Shown: positions 33,812 to 45,318 of the stretch, in pieces
How positions within the stretch are numbered: the first letter of the stretch is position 1
How the letters are laid out: every line of letters begins with the position of its first letter
DNA from: Sporodiniella umbellata
Lineage: Eukaryota > Mucoromycota > Mucoromycetes > Mucorales > Rhizopodaceae
Assembly (NCBI GenBank): GCA_025677835.1
Contig: JAIXMR010000076.1
Coordinates: 62,001 to 126,000 of the forward strand
Reading direction: 5' to 3'
Length of the DNA: 64,000 nucleotides
Made by a program: the position numbers and the translations under genes
The notes under the pieces: generated by a model
What the model saw: only the letters and a program-made list of their open reading frames with translations
Database searches by the model: none
What the model was told of the DNA's origin: nothing

Positions 33812-34667
33812 CTAGACAACACAGATACTGTTATCTGCCTTTGCATTTAAAATAAGAGCAACAATCAAACCATAAAGACCGAGAACTTCTGCAAAAATCA
33901 AGATCAATACCATTGTAACAAACAATCGACTTTCTCTAACGTATCCGCGAACACACTAAATACATAAATCAATGCCTATTTCAGAAAACCATAGCGATAT
34001 ACACAGTTACTTACATAGTCCCCCACAATACCAATGGCATAACCTGCTGCTAAACCGCCCATACCTACCGAAAGACCTGCAGCTAATGAAATAAAGCCAC
34101 TACATTTATCTTTTCTTTTAGAACAGCTCTCAATGTCTATCCTGTTTGCTTACGAAAATAAAGAATATCCTGAGGTAGGTGACACTGTTCATATACAAAG
34201 AGTTAGATTTTTTCTCACTCTCGATTTCGATTCACAGCGTATGTTTCTTACATTGACCTGCCAAGAGTACAGCAACCACAAGACCATAAACGGCAATAAT
34301 ACCACTCATAACAACAGGAATCAGAGACTACCATTAGACATTTAGACGTGTTTTCTTTTATATATATATATATACTTAAAAACGCCTTACTTTCATTACT
34401 AACTCAGGTTTGAAAGAACCAATACCGGCAATACCGATACCAGCTTTAGAAGTACCATAGGCTGCTCCGATGGCTATTGTATGTATTGATATTCAATGGC
34501 TCGACAAGATTTCTTTATAATTGACTTACTACTAAAAGCCATCTAGATAGTTATAAAGTAAGTAATCAAGAAACATACTTTTTAAAAACACTCCTTACAG
34601 CACAAAATACACCAGCAAACCCAAAAAAGGGTGCATAGTTTGGACAATAAACAGAAGAATCAGACAT
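33812..34667 (-). CDS. VMA3: V-type ATPase proteolipid subunit c
   Basis: Proton-carrying rotor subunit of the vacuolar ATPase, four membrane helices. Exons on the minus strand: 34667-34599, 34542-34530 (13 nt), 34473-34391, 34327-34258, 34169-34154 (16 nt), 34099-34015 and 33955-33812, giving 159 aa with all phases consistent. Motifs: [66 protein letters not shown] and [20 protein letters not shown], where the Glu of FAEVLG is the essential proton carrier. The loop usually written GDAGVRGTAQQPRLFVGM reads [18 protein letters not shown] here, and the protein ends KADNSICVV, so it is a diverged copy. The donor after GCAG (GTCAAT) is weak but is the only one that keeps the frame. Confidence 0.88.
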
Positions 34668-35058
34668 GCGTGTTAATTGAACTACTTCAAAAAAGAACAA
34701 ACAACAGCGGCGTATGGTTACTGAACAGTTTCAAGTATGAACACTCCGTCCCCACTAGGCGGAATACGAAATAGGTTTGTGACGTGGAAATGCCTCTCTC
34801 TTGTTAAGAACTGATAGGCTCGAACGTTCATGCGACCGAATGGAGCCAGAGCGTTGTTAAATACACCTTATTTGACTTGCCAGTGTCGCACCCTTGGCTA
34901 CTATTTAAGAAAAATAAAAAAAAATAGTTGATGAGGGGGGGGGGGTTTATTATTTCTACACATCAAGTCAGGGACTTTTGTCAGGAAAAGGAAATCCGTT
35001 GCTTTGCATTGCTTGTACAACGCCTTATTCAGGTGGCTTTAAAGAAACCCTTTCTCTC

Positions 35059-35089
<31 letters not shown>

Positions 35090-35651
35090 GAGAGCTCTTT
35101 TAGATAGATAGACTCTATTTGCGATCAAGATATCAGGATGATGTTCATATCAAAAAAAAAAAAAAAAAAAAAAAAACAAGATAAAAGAAAAGGTTGATCA
35201 ATCCGTGGCTGGGCTTAGTTCCATGTTTGACTTGTTCTAGATCAAGTCCAAATGTCACCTGTTCAAAAAATATAAGCGTTTGGATAGTAAACTTTGGTTT
35301 TTAAATTCCAAATTCAATACAAACATAAGCCATGTTTAATTGTACAGAGCAGTCTTGCTTTAGACCTATTTAGAGGAAGAAATGATGTTCTGCAAGAAGC
35401 GTGTCTGCCTTAAATACCCATCAATTCATTATGAGAGGGAGTGGGGTGATCTATAAACGGATTGTACAAGAAATACAAATTTGGGATTTTCCCCACTCAC
35501 TTTTTTTTCAGTTCCGCAGCTTTCTTGACAGTGTCCTATGGGAAAAGAAACGTATGATATCTCCCAGAGACTGTGTCACAGCATAAACAGCTATATAAAA
35601 GGCCTATTGACTGCTTTGTTTTCTGTTTTTCTTGATAACAAAAAACACACA
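34668..35651. other. Intergenic region
   Basis: About 1 kb between divergent genes. It has a G run at 34938-34947, long T and A runs near 35060-35083 and 35152-35176, and an imperfect 20-bp palindrome at about 35229-35248 (GACTTG...CAAGTC). The palindrome is too short to interpret. The proximal promoter of the next gene lies at its end. Confidence 0.5.
35592..35601 (+). promoter_or_regulatory. TATA box of the small acidic-protein gene
   Basis: The sequence CTATATAAAAGG matches the TATA consensus almost perfectly and lies 60 bp upstream of the ATG at 35652. Confidence 0.6.
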
Positions 35652-36135
35652 ATGTCTTTTTTACAAGAACAAAGTATTTATATGCAGCACAAGTATCCTT
35701 ATTTTGATGAATTCCCATCATCGGTATCAGAAACGGGCTGGCATGCTTGGAATATGGCTGCTTCTATGGACAGTGCTCTATCAGAAACGGATGATTCTGA
35801 AGTAGATCAAATAATAGAGGATGGTTTACATTATCTGCCGCCTTTTGTAGACACTATTGAAACCGAACTACCTACTGAAGAATCGACACAACCAAAATCC
35901 GAAAAGTAACAAAAAAAAAAAAAAAGATCCAAAATAACCAAGCTAAATCAACTCAAATAATAGAAATGGCATTGTATCTAATATATGGAATAGCATACAG
36001 CATCTAAAGGAGTACCTCACAGAAGACAATAAAGACTCCTTAAATACCTTTAGTACTGCTATAACAGAAGCTGCGTCGGAAGGATTTCTACCTTTCGGAT
36101 CTCATTCATATATCAAAAAACCCAACAGCGAATAG
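35652..36135 (+). CDS. Small acidic hypothetical protein
   Basis: Not recognised. Exons 35652-35905 and 35964-36135 (GT-AG, phase 2) encode 141 aa starting MSFLQEQSIYMQHKYPYFD. The first exon alone would end in a stop two bases into the intron. Splicing continues the frame into EKNGIVSNIWNSIQHLKEYL, then TAITEAASEGFLPFGSHSY and the end KKPNSE. The protein is acidic (ALSETDDSEVDQIIEDG), with no membrane segment or signal. Trp-containing helices (TGWHAWNMAAS, SNIWNSIQHL) suggest short interaction helices. A clear TATA box supports a regulated gene. Confidence 0.62.
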
Positions 36136-36956
36136 TAGCTCAAAATCGCCACACTTGCTATTTATTCTTTCCACACCCTTTCTTTATTCATGAATACTAT
36201 TATACATTCATGCATTATGCGCCATTGTTATCTTCTGGGATTTAAACCAAGAACGTTTCTCCTTCCACCATGGACAGTCTGACGTGTAACAGCTGTATCT
36301 CCAATTACGTTACTATGTCAACAATCTAGGTGGCACACCAAAAAAAAAAAAAAAAAAAAAAAAACATATATATTACAATCCATTTCAATAAAGAATGCAC
36401 TTCTCAGGAGTCGTTTCAAATATCAAATTAAATGTTCTTCTTTTACAGAAAAATAAAAAAGCTTAATTACGCTTCGAGTAAACGAATCAACAAAAGAAGT
36501 AAACAAAAAAAGAGTATACAAACATGCATGAAACACATCAAAAGATGAGCTTTTAAGTTTCTTTTGTCTCTCTTTTTTTTTTTTTTTTTTTGGTAGTTTC
36601 GCCTTTATCGCGTTAATTGCCCGTGCGCTTTATAACAAAACCGGCTTCAACGTCAATCGTTTGCGTTTCACCCTTTTTTTTCTTTTCTTTTCTTTAACGA
36701 TAATAACGATCTAAAGTACCTGAGCGAACGGCATTTCACGGTCCAACATTTTTTTTAAAAAAAAAAGGTGGGGTGCAAGACGGGGGTGCGTTCAAAAACT
36801 GTCTACTTGAGATTTTAGTCATATGAAAAAAAAAAGATCAAATGTAATCGAGTTCAAAAAAGCTGACACATTGGTTTAAAAAAAAAAAAAAAAAAGAAAG
36901 AAAATTGCATTTTCCTTTCCCTTTCTCTTAAAAAAAAAAAAAAAAAAGGCCTTAGC
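36136..36956. other. Intergenic region rich in homopolymers
   Basis: About 820 bp with A-runs at 36339-36364, 36879-36895 and 36930-36947, a T-run at about 36572-36591, and a T6/A10 junction at 36748-36766. It holds the PEX16 promoter. No gene seen. Confidence 0.5.
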
Positions 36957-38326
36957 ATGGAATATTTGAATTCTTATGAAAACTTTCTGTTGAAAAACGC
37001 TACACAAATAACAAGTATCGAGTCGACCTTAAGAACCCTTACCTACATTTTGCCTGGTATCTACTTTGACATTTTTTTTTTTTTATCTTTTGACTTATTT
37101 TTATACGAAAAAAAGGACGTTTTCAAGATGCCGAGCTTGCTTCACAGGCGTGTAAGATTTACTGTTGTATTGACAAGCACTTTGTCTAAACCATGCTTGC
37201 GTTTGTAGTATATTCCGTCTTGAATTTAATGAATATCTACCACAACCATATTATCCGAAAAGCAGCACAGGGGCAACCGATCGAGGAATCTACATTCAAC
37301 AAATACATTCATTTCTGGTCTTCACGTTCCAAAATCAACGCAACTGCATCCAAACTGCTTTCTTTTATATCCTACACTCAGGTCCTGATCGAAATGGCCG
37401 TTTTAAAGAAATTAGGAAGAAAGAAGCAATGGGAGTGCATCACCTACCTTGAGGGATTCAAGTAACGTTTGTTTATTTTATTTCGTTTTTTTGGTTCCAA
37501 GTTGACATTCTGTAGAGTTTTGCTGAGACTTTTCCTTTACCAATCGACTCAACAGAGGATGACACTTTCACCCACCCATTTACAAAGAGACGTTGAGCCT
37601 CAAGCGCTTGTCGAACCTCAGGTGCAGCCTGCTAGTTGGGTAGGAAAACGAACAGGGATACGCGTTCAAACGATGAATGATTGTGTTCAGCTCCACAATA
37701 CCCCCAGCAGCCATGCCAAAAGCGATGTGACAGATTTCTTGCTTTCACGACGACTTACATCTGAAATGGTTCGAAGGCCTGAACAGATGGTGGTCGTCCA
37801 AAAGAATATCTCCAAATTGGCAGAGCTGCTCTATATATTTAGACCCTTTCTCTATGGTAACTTACATTTATATCTCCTGGAGAATTAATGTTTAATATGT
37901 TCTCTAGTTTTATCTATATTGAAATGGGGTAGGCGATCCTGGAGACCTTGGTTTATTTCTTTGATGATTGAGCTTATATCCCAACTATCCCTTAAACAGG
38001 GGTACAAATCCGAAAAGGGTCGTTCAAATATGACTCCTTTAGAAAAAGAAGAATACCAAAGAAGAGCCAAACTGATGCTCTTCAACCTGATGAGAGGCGC
38101 CTTCTATCTTAAAATCACTCGGCCTCGTCTGGAAAGAATGTGTAACAGGATTGAAAACAAATTCCTTTTATCTATGATCGCTAGTAAGCCTCTTTTTTTT
38201 TTTTTTTTTTTTTCACTTAGAGCAAGCCTCTCTCCCTATTAACCACCCACTTCTTTTCAAATAGATATCGTTCGAGAATACTTGCCTCTCTGGGAAGACA
38301 TTTACTCTTATACTTCTGCTTCATAA
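36957..38326 (+). CDS. PEX16: Peroxisomal membrane biogenesis protein Pex16
   Basis: Peroxin that helps insert peroxisomal membrane proteins at the ER and peroxisome. Six exons: 36957-37056, 37116-37151, 37209-37461, 37516-37856, 37908-38183 and 38265-38326, giving 355 aa, all phases agreeing. The family start is clear: YENFLLKNATQITSIESTLR, LTYILPGRFQDAELASQALY and SVLNLMNIYHNHII. Then come QVLIEMAVLKKLGRKKQW, LRLFLYQSTQQRM, AELLYIFRPFLYVLSI and MRGAFYLKITRPRLERM; it ends near LPLWEDIYSYTSAS. It starts a tight head-to-tail run: the next gene begins 110 bp on. Confidence 0.92.
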
Positions 38327-38436
38327 ATTGTTTTTTCATGTTTCACAAGAAAAGTCTAAAAATGAAATCGTCTTTTAAAGTTTTTTCTTTTTTTTTTAAA
38401 AAAAAAAAACTCTTTTTTCACTCTTTTGCTGCTGAC

Positions 38437-39439
38437 ATGTTGAGCTTGAAAACAGCCAGAATAGCTTTTCTTGTATTTATTAGCATCAGTCTTGCTGGCT
38501 GGTTGCTCATCAGTACAAAGCCTAGACAGGAGCAGGCAATCGGAAAAGAACTCTATACTAATTTGAATCAGAACTCCTCCGAAGCCCGTGTGCTCATCTT
38601 GACTCCATTTAAGCAATCAGCTCATCTGATTGATAAATACTTTGAGAATCTAGAAAAACTTACCTATCCTCATCACCTGATATCGATCGGTGCTCTTGTT
38701 TCTGATTCTACTGACGATACGCTAGGGAAAATCCGATCCAGGGCTTTCCAACAGACGCAGAGCTGGCAACGGTTTAACGAGGTTACTATTGTCGAAAAAG
38801 ATTTCAAGTACCAGCTACCCAATACAGAAGAGCGACATAAATTCGAGGCACAGATAGAACGTAGATCTATCATGGCCAAAAGCAGAAACACTTTGCTCTC
38901 AATCGCATTGAAAGAAACACACGATTGGGTGCTTTGGCTGGATGGCGATGTGGTAGAGTATCCGGATACACTGCTCGAAGACCTGATGGCTCTGGATAAG
39001 GATGTGATAGCTCCCAACTGCTGGTGGCACTCTTATAATGAAGAAGGAGGCTACGATAAAAACAACTGGCAGGAAACAAAAGAGAGTCTGGAGTTTAAAA
39101 AGTCTTTGAAACCAGAAGATGTCTTAGTAGAAGGTATACTAACAGGAGCATACACATTCTTTACTGACTCTGCGATTAGGCTATGAACAAGTTCTCTTGA
39201 CTCATAGAAAGCTTATGATTGATATGCGCAACAAAGGGGATGTCAATGAACTGATCCCTTTAGACGCCGTAGGAGGCACCTGTACCTTTGTAAAAGCTCA
39301 TGTACATCGAGAAGGGGCCATCTTTCCCCCATTTCCTTACCATAATCAAGTAGAAACTGAAGGTTTTGCACAAATGGCCAAATCATTAGGCTATAAAATT
39401 TGGGGATTACCCAATTACTTGGTCTTTCATTATATCTAA
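38437..39439 (+). CDS. GT62-family alpha-mannosyltransferase (Anp1/Mnn9/Van1 type)
   Basis: Golgi glycosyltransferase that extends the N-glycan mannan backbone. Two exons, 38437-39133 and 39180-39439 (phase 1), give 318 aa. It is a type II protein: a short cytosolic end (MLSLKTAR), a membrane anchor (IAFLVFISISLAGWLLI), then the catalytic domain: ARVLILTPFKQSAHLIDKYF, SIGALVSDSTDDTL, DWVLWLDGDVVEYP (metal-binding D-x-D), APNCWWHSYNE and GGTCTFVKAHVHREGAIFPP, ending GLPNYLVFHYI. I chose the ATG at 38437; the upstream in-frame ATG would translate a T/A-run. Which of Anp1, Mnn9 or Van1 it corresponds to is undecided. Confidence 0.9.
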
Positions 39440-39619
39440 CTGTAAATAAATAATAATAATAACAATAAAAACTGGACGTATAAAGCTATTGGTTTATTCA
39501 GACTGTTTAAAAATAGGTCAGCCTACTGGAAAAGTCACGGAGTGAGCCTAATTCTATTTTTTATAATTTTGGTGTCTTTTTCTTTTTTTCTTTTTTTCTT
39601 TTTTTTTCGCTCGCAAAAA

Positions 39620-42600
39620 ATGAACGAACAAACTTACGAAGGCTTAAAGCAACAATTGTTGCAAACTTTAAACCCTGCAACTCAAAAAGAAGGTAGCCTT
39701 TGTGTTTTCTTTTTAACAAAAAGAAAAAGAATAAAAAAAAAAAAAAAAGCAAAGCAATAGTAACAGTTTTATGTATATTTAAAAAGCTGCTTTCAACCTG
39801 TCTCAAGTTGAAGTTCAACAAGGATTCCCACTAATCTTACTGCGACTCATTAGCGATGAATCGTCTGACCCAACTTTACGTATTACAGCTGCGGTATACT
39901 TTAAAAATTATGTGAAGAGACACTGGGTTTTGGTAAGAATTTGACGTGGACGCGTCGCGAATTCTCCCAAAAAAAAAAAAAAGGCGACTTACCTGCTCTT
40001 CTAGGACAATGATCAAGCCATGGATAAAATCGCTCATTCTGATCGAGTAGCCATTAAGCAAGAGATTGTTCAGTTAATGATCAACGTACCTGAAAAGATT
40101 CAACTTCAAATTAGTGATGCCTTGACCTTGATTGCTTCTGCCGATTTTCCAGAACAATGGGAGAGTCTTTTGCCAGTACTTATGATAGAAAAATACGCAC
40201 ATACAACCAAGACTAAACAGTAAAAACAAAAAATAGGAAATGATTGGAAAGCTTAGCCCCACCGATTACCGAGTAAACAACGGTATTCTCAGTACAGCAC
40301 ACTCTATATTTAAAAGGTAAGTTGGACAAAGAGTAAACAAAGAGAGACCTTACTCTTTGTTGTTAGATGGAGATCCGCTTTTAGAACAGACGATCTCTTT
40401 GTAAATATTAAGTATGTGTTGACATTGTTCTGTGAACCCTATTTTCAACTCTTTCAAGTAAGCAAAAAACCAAAAAAAAAAAAAAAAAAAAATTGCATTT
40501 TCAATTTGATATAAACCCATTGTTTGTCAAGATCACAGATAAATTGATTGAAGAAAATGCCAACAACTCAGCAGCACTTGAAGTCTTGTCTCGCTCTCTC
40601 AACTTATTGATCAAGATCTTTTTCGATTTGAACTGTCAGGATTTGCCCGAGTTTTTCGAAGACAATATGAAGCCTTTTATGTCCTTGTTAGAAAAATACC
40701 TTGTATATCAAAACCCTTTATTGGCAACTGACGACGAGGAAGAAGAAGGACAGTTGGAGCAAATCAAAACCAACATTTGCTCAGTTTTAGAACTGTACGC
40801 TTCTCGGTACGACGAATCATATCCTCTGCTACCTCCTTTTGTACCTATCATTGTTAACCTCTTAACAAACACCGGGAGCGAGATCAAATATGACGCTGTA
40901 AGTAAATAGTGTTCTGATTCTTTTTTAAAGAAAACTCATCATCCCTTCTTTTCACGTAGATGATTTGTAAAGCATTTGCAGTACTATCCACATTCGTTCG
41001 CCTTGAGTCACTCAAGCAAATCTTTGCTAACCCCGACGCACTCCAAAACATGTGCGAAAAAATTGCGCTACCCAACGTAGTAATTAGAAGTAAAATACAC
41101 ATACAACTTGTCTGAGGTTATATTGATCGATCTATCTTAAAAAAAAAATAGCTGTTGATGAGGAATTGTTTGAGGACAATCCGATTGAATATATTCGCAG
41201 AGATTTAGAAGGATCAGGTAAATAGAGACAACGCTCTATAATACTATCGGTTTATAAACAATCTCAAAGATACCGATACACGTCGTCGCTCTGCTGCTGA
41301 TTTCATCAAGTGCTTATTGGAGCGCTACGAAGACGCAGTCACTAAAATTATGAGCCAACACATTCAAAACTATTTAGCAACATACAACAGCAATCCTACG
41401 GAAAACTGGAGATACAAAAACACAGCTATTTTCCTTACTGTTGCCATTTCTTCTCTCTCTTCTACTGCGCAACTTGGTGTAACCAGAGTAAACTCTTCAA
41501 CAGATATTATCGACTTCTTTTCTCGCAACGTGTTGTGCGATTTGCAATCGGATGTCAATAGCAGCATACCTATTTTGAAGGTTGATGCCATCAAATACGT
41601 TCACACCTTTAGAAATCAATTGACCAAGGAACAGTTGTTGACTGTCTTTCCCTTATTGGTCAAGCATCTCGAATCGACCAACTATGTCGTACATACCTAT
41701 GCTGCTATTGCCATTGAGCGTATTTTGTTCATCCGTCTAGGAAAACTCATGTTGTAAGTCTCCAAACAGCCACCAAAAAAAAAAATCCAAGCTAAATAGT
41801 AAATAGGTTTACATCGGATGACATCAAGCCCTACGCTGAAACTCTTCTTTCACAGCTTTTCCGCCTAATTGAATTAGGACAAACACCAGAAAAGTTGTCT
41901 GAAAACGATTACTTGATGAAAGCTGTTATGCGTGTTATTATTATTAGCCGCAGCGACATGATGCCTTATGTAAATGTGATTATGGGCAAGCTGACCAACA
42001 TCCTATCTGTTGTAAGCAAAAACCCCAGCAACCCAAGATTCAACCACTACATTTTCGAAAGCATTGGTGCACTGATTCGATTCATTTGTCCTACATCTCC
42101 TGATGCCTTGACCGAATTTGAAAACATGTGCTTTGGACCCTTCCAAATCATTTTGTCGCAAGAAGTTCAAGAATTCTCGCCTTACGTCTTTCAACTTTTG
42201 GCTCAGTTATTGGAACAACACAAAGGAACTGAGCTCACATCTTCATATATTACTCTTTTGAGCCCCATTTTGAACCCTGCTTTATGGGAGCAAGGAAACA
42301 TTCCTGCTTTAGTTCGCCTTGTACAGGCTTATCTGGATAAGGGTGTAACAACCATAGTTCAAAACAACCAATTGGAATCTATCCTCGGTATCTTCCAACA
42401 AAAGCTTGTTTACTCTAGACTCTTTGACCAATATGCTTTACTGTTATTAAGAACCATTACTCTCCGTGTGCCATTGTAAGTTGTTGATCTCTATTTTTAA
42501 AACAAAAGTATTAAACACTTTTTTTTTTTTTTTTTTTTTATCTCTAGAAACGTTCTACAAAGATATTTGCCTGCTTTGGTATCTGATGTCATGAAAAGAC

Positions 42601-43260
42601 TTCAAAGCAAAAAGAAGGGAGTTGTTATCTTTGATAGATTTACAAGAAACTTTACCAATTGGACAGCACTCTGCTTTCTTTGCGAAAATATGGGAGGCCC
42701 TGACACTCTCATTCGAGTGATTGATGGGCTCCAACCAGGGTAAGAAAAATAAAGGGAAAGACTGATAAGACTGACTTTTTGTTATCTGTAGATTGTTTGG
42801 TCAAATCCTGAACTTGTTTGTTCTTCCAGACTTATGTAAACTAGCCCAACCTATTGAAAAAAGAACAGCAGCAGCAGGCATTATTCATCTGTTGACAAGA
42901 TCAGAGCTAATGCTTCAATCGCCTTATCTTGACGAGCTCTGGCCTAACGCTTTGTCAGCCTTACTAAAACTCCTTGAATTGCCTGTCACTGTAGATACTG
43001 AAGAATTAGATGAGCTATATACTTTTGATTTGGAAGAAGAGGGCGGTTACCAAAACTCCTTTGCCAAACTAACAACCGCAAACCCTGTTCTTGAAGACCC
43101 TACAAAAGATTTGCCCCCTAGTCAGATTTATTTTGCCATCAAGTTATCAGAGCTACCCCCTAATATCCGCGAAGTTTTGAAAGCCAAGATGGCTCAATGT
43201 GAAGAGGCGGTTCAGCATATGCCTGGATATTTCGCAGCCGCTAAGCTGCCCATGATTTAA
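39620..43260 (+). CDS. CSE1: Exportin-2 (Cse1/CAS), importin-alpha re-exporter
   Basis: Importin-beta superfamily HEAT-repeat receptor that returns importin-alpha to the cytoplasm with RanGTP. Twelve exons: 39620-39692, 39787-39932, 40005-40175, 40237-40316, 40367-40457, 40532-40897, 40960-41089, 41152-41217, 41270-41753, 41807-42475, 42548-42739 and 42792-43260; 978 aa, as expected, with phases agreeing throughout. Family landmarks are YFKNYVKRHWVL, LPEMIGKLSPTDYRVNNGIL, STAHSIFKRWRSAFRTDDL, CQDLPEFFEDNMKPFM, EEYIRRDLEGS-like PIEYIRRDLEGSDTDTRRRS, YVVHTYAAIAIERI, SKNPSNPRFNHYIFESIGAL, GNIPALVRLVQAYL and the C-terminal PGYFAAAKLPMI. The intron before 40237 must end at the first AG (GGAAATG) to keep PEMIGKL. 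It is highly intron-rich for a fungal gene. Confidence 0.95.
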
Positions 43261-43382
43261 GTGCGATACAAACAAATAAAAGAAATGTAAACTTAAAACC
43301 ACCTTTTTTTTAAAAAAAAAAAAAAATGTACAGGCAAAAAGAATTGAGTTCCACTTTTCTTTCAAAAAAAAAATTAAAAAAA

Positions 43383-45201
43383 ATGCTTGCAAAATCAGTA
43401 GAGATCAGTTGGCACGATGGAAAGGCCATTTACTCGATCGACTTTTCTTCTGATAATAAACGCTATGCAACAGCAGGCGCTGATAACTCTATTCGAGTGA
43501 GTACATTAAAGCGAGTACTTTAAGTAGTAACTTTGATGAGCTAGATTTGGAACATTCAAAAACGACACCAACATTCTGCCAGCCCAACTTCTCAAGACAG
43601 CGATCAATCCAAACAACGAATCGATTCGTTTCCAGTCAAAGTAGAATTTCTTTCAGAACTTAAAAGGCACACATCACCGGTCAATGTAGTGCGGTTTTCA
43701 CCTGGAGGAGATTATCTTGCATCAGCTGGAGATGGTATTTTTTTTTTTTTTTGAAGACGAAACGCGCCCAGTTTACATGTGATTAACGAAATTGAACTGT
43801 AGATGCCTGTATTATCATTTGGAAGTTATCACCTACAATGGAAGCTTTTCACAATGAATATGCATCAGAAACTTGGTCTGTAGTTCATATGTTCTAGTAA
43901 GTTTCTGCAAGACGCCAAAATACTATAGACGTTCTAAACACTTTTCTTTAGTGGTCACAATAAAGAAATTTACGACCTGGCTTGGTCTCCATGTGGAAAG
44001 TACTTTATCACCGGTTCCATCGACAACACAGCAAGAGTGTGGAGTTTACCGGACAGTAAGATACAATGATAATCTTGAGAGGAGTAGACTAAGGTTGAGC
44101 GTATTAGGAACGTGCATCCAGGTTCTAACGGATCACTCACACTATGTACAGGGCGTATCCTGGGATCCATTAGGGCATTACGTTGCAACACAAAGTAGTG
44201 ATAGGACAGTTTCGTTATATAGATATCGAGTTGGACCAAATGGTCAGTTGGCTTTCAATCAACGTCGCAAATTCTTAAAGTCAACTAAACAGAAAGAGTC
44301 GTTTCACTTATATCATGATGAAAACCTGGTTACTTTTTTTAGAAGATTGTCTTTTAGTCCCGATGGGGGTCTCTTGATAGCTCCTTCTGGACTTAACAGA
44401 TCTACTGGAGCAACACAAGAGGAGTTGGAATTACGAAATTGTGCTTACCTTTATGCTAGGAACAGGCTCCTAAAGTAAGATTAAAAAAAAAAAAAAAAAA
44501 AAAAAGGATGAACTAATATATGTATAAACATAAAAAGGCAGCACGAAGAGCACGTAGGTTATATTGGTAACTACCCGAGTCCATCAATAGCTGTTCGATG
44601 GTGCCCTGTGGTGTATAAAAAAAGAAGCAATTTTCCACCCGCTTTCGCTTTGCCTTATCGGATGCTTTATGCTTTAGCTACAAAAAATACAGTTTACATT
44701 TACGATACCCAGCAATACCGACCCATTTGTAGCATTGCCGGGATGCACTATGCTTCTTTGACTGATCTCACTTGGTCTCATGATGGATCCATCCTTATGT
44801 GCTCTTCAGAAGATGGGTACTGCTCAGCTATAGTATTTTCTGAAGGTGAGATGGGCACACTCCATATAAGACAACTTGGAAGTACCTCAGAAGATGTAGA
44901 AATGAAAGAAGTAATTACAAGTGAAAAAAAAATGGAAGCACAAGAAACGGTAACAATAAACACAATTGTGCCCAAAAAGAAAACAAATATACAAAAGACT
45001 GCGACAGAATCCGTGGTGGTCAATAGAGAAGCAGAAACTCAAAAAGTTGTAACAGAAACTGCTGTGGCCAAAACAAAAACAGAAACTCAAGACTCATCGA
45101 CAGAGTCGATCACACCTCAAAAGAGGGCGGAAACACAAGGCGCTACAGCCGAACCAGCTACACCCAAGAAAAGAAGAATTGCGCCAACGCAAGTCAAATA
45201 A
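43383..45201 (+). CDS. CAC2: Chromatin assembly factor 1 WD40 subunit (CAF-1 p60/Cac2)
   Basis: Histone H3-H4 chaperone subunit that loads nucleosomes behind replication forks. Six exons: 43383-43496, 43545-43734, 43803-43896, 43952-44055, 44108-44474 and 44538-45201, giving 510 aa. WD40 motifs run from [17 protein letters not shown] and [14 protein letters not shown] through [69 protein letters not shown] and [17 protein letters not shown] to [10 protein letters not shown] and [18 protein letters not shown]. The exon 4-5 join uses the AG at 44107 to give SLPDRTCIQVL. After the propeller comes a degenerate Thr/Glu-rich repeat tail ending in a nuclear-import signal ([13 protein letters not shown]). 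Confidence 0.93.
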
Positions 45202-45203
45202 AC

Positions 45204-45239
<36 letters not shown>

Positions 45240-45318
45240 GAAAAAAAAAAATATGTAATGAGGTTTTATATATATATATATAGATATGAGTGTGCGTGTG
45301 TATGTACAATACAAAAGA

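Noticed and set aside
31108..35250. Shared GACTTGATCTAG sequence near 31108 and in the palindrome at 35229-35248
   Set aside because: Twelve bases in AT-rich DNA, with no further extension; probably chance.
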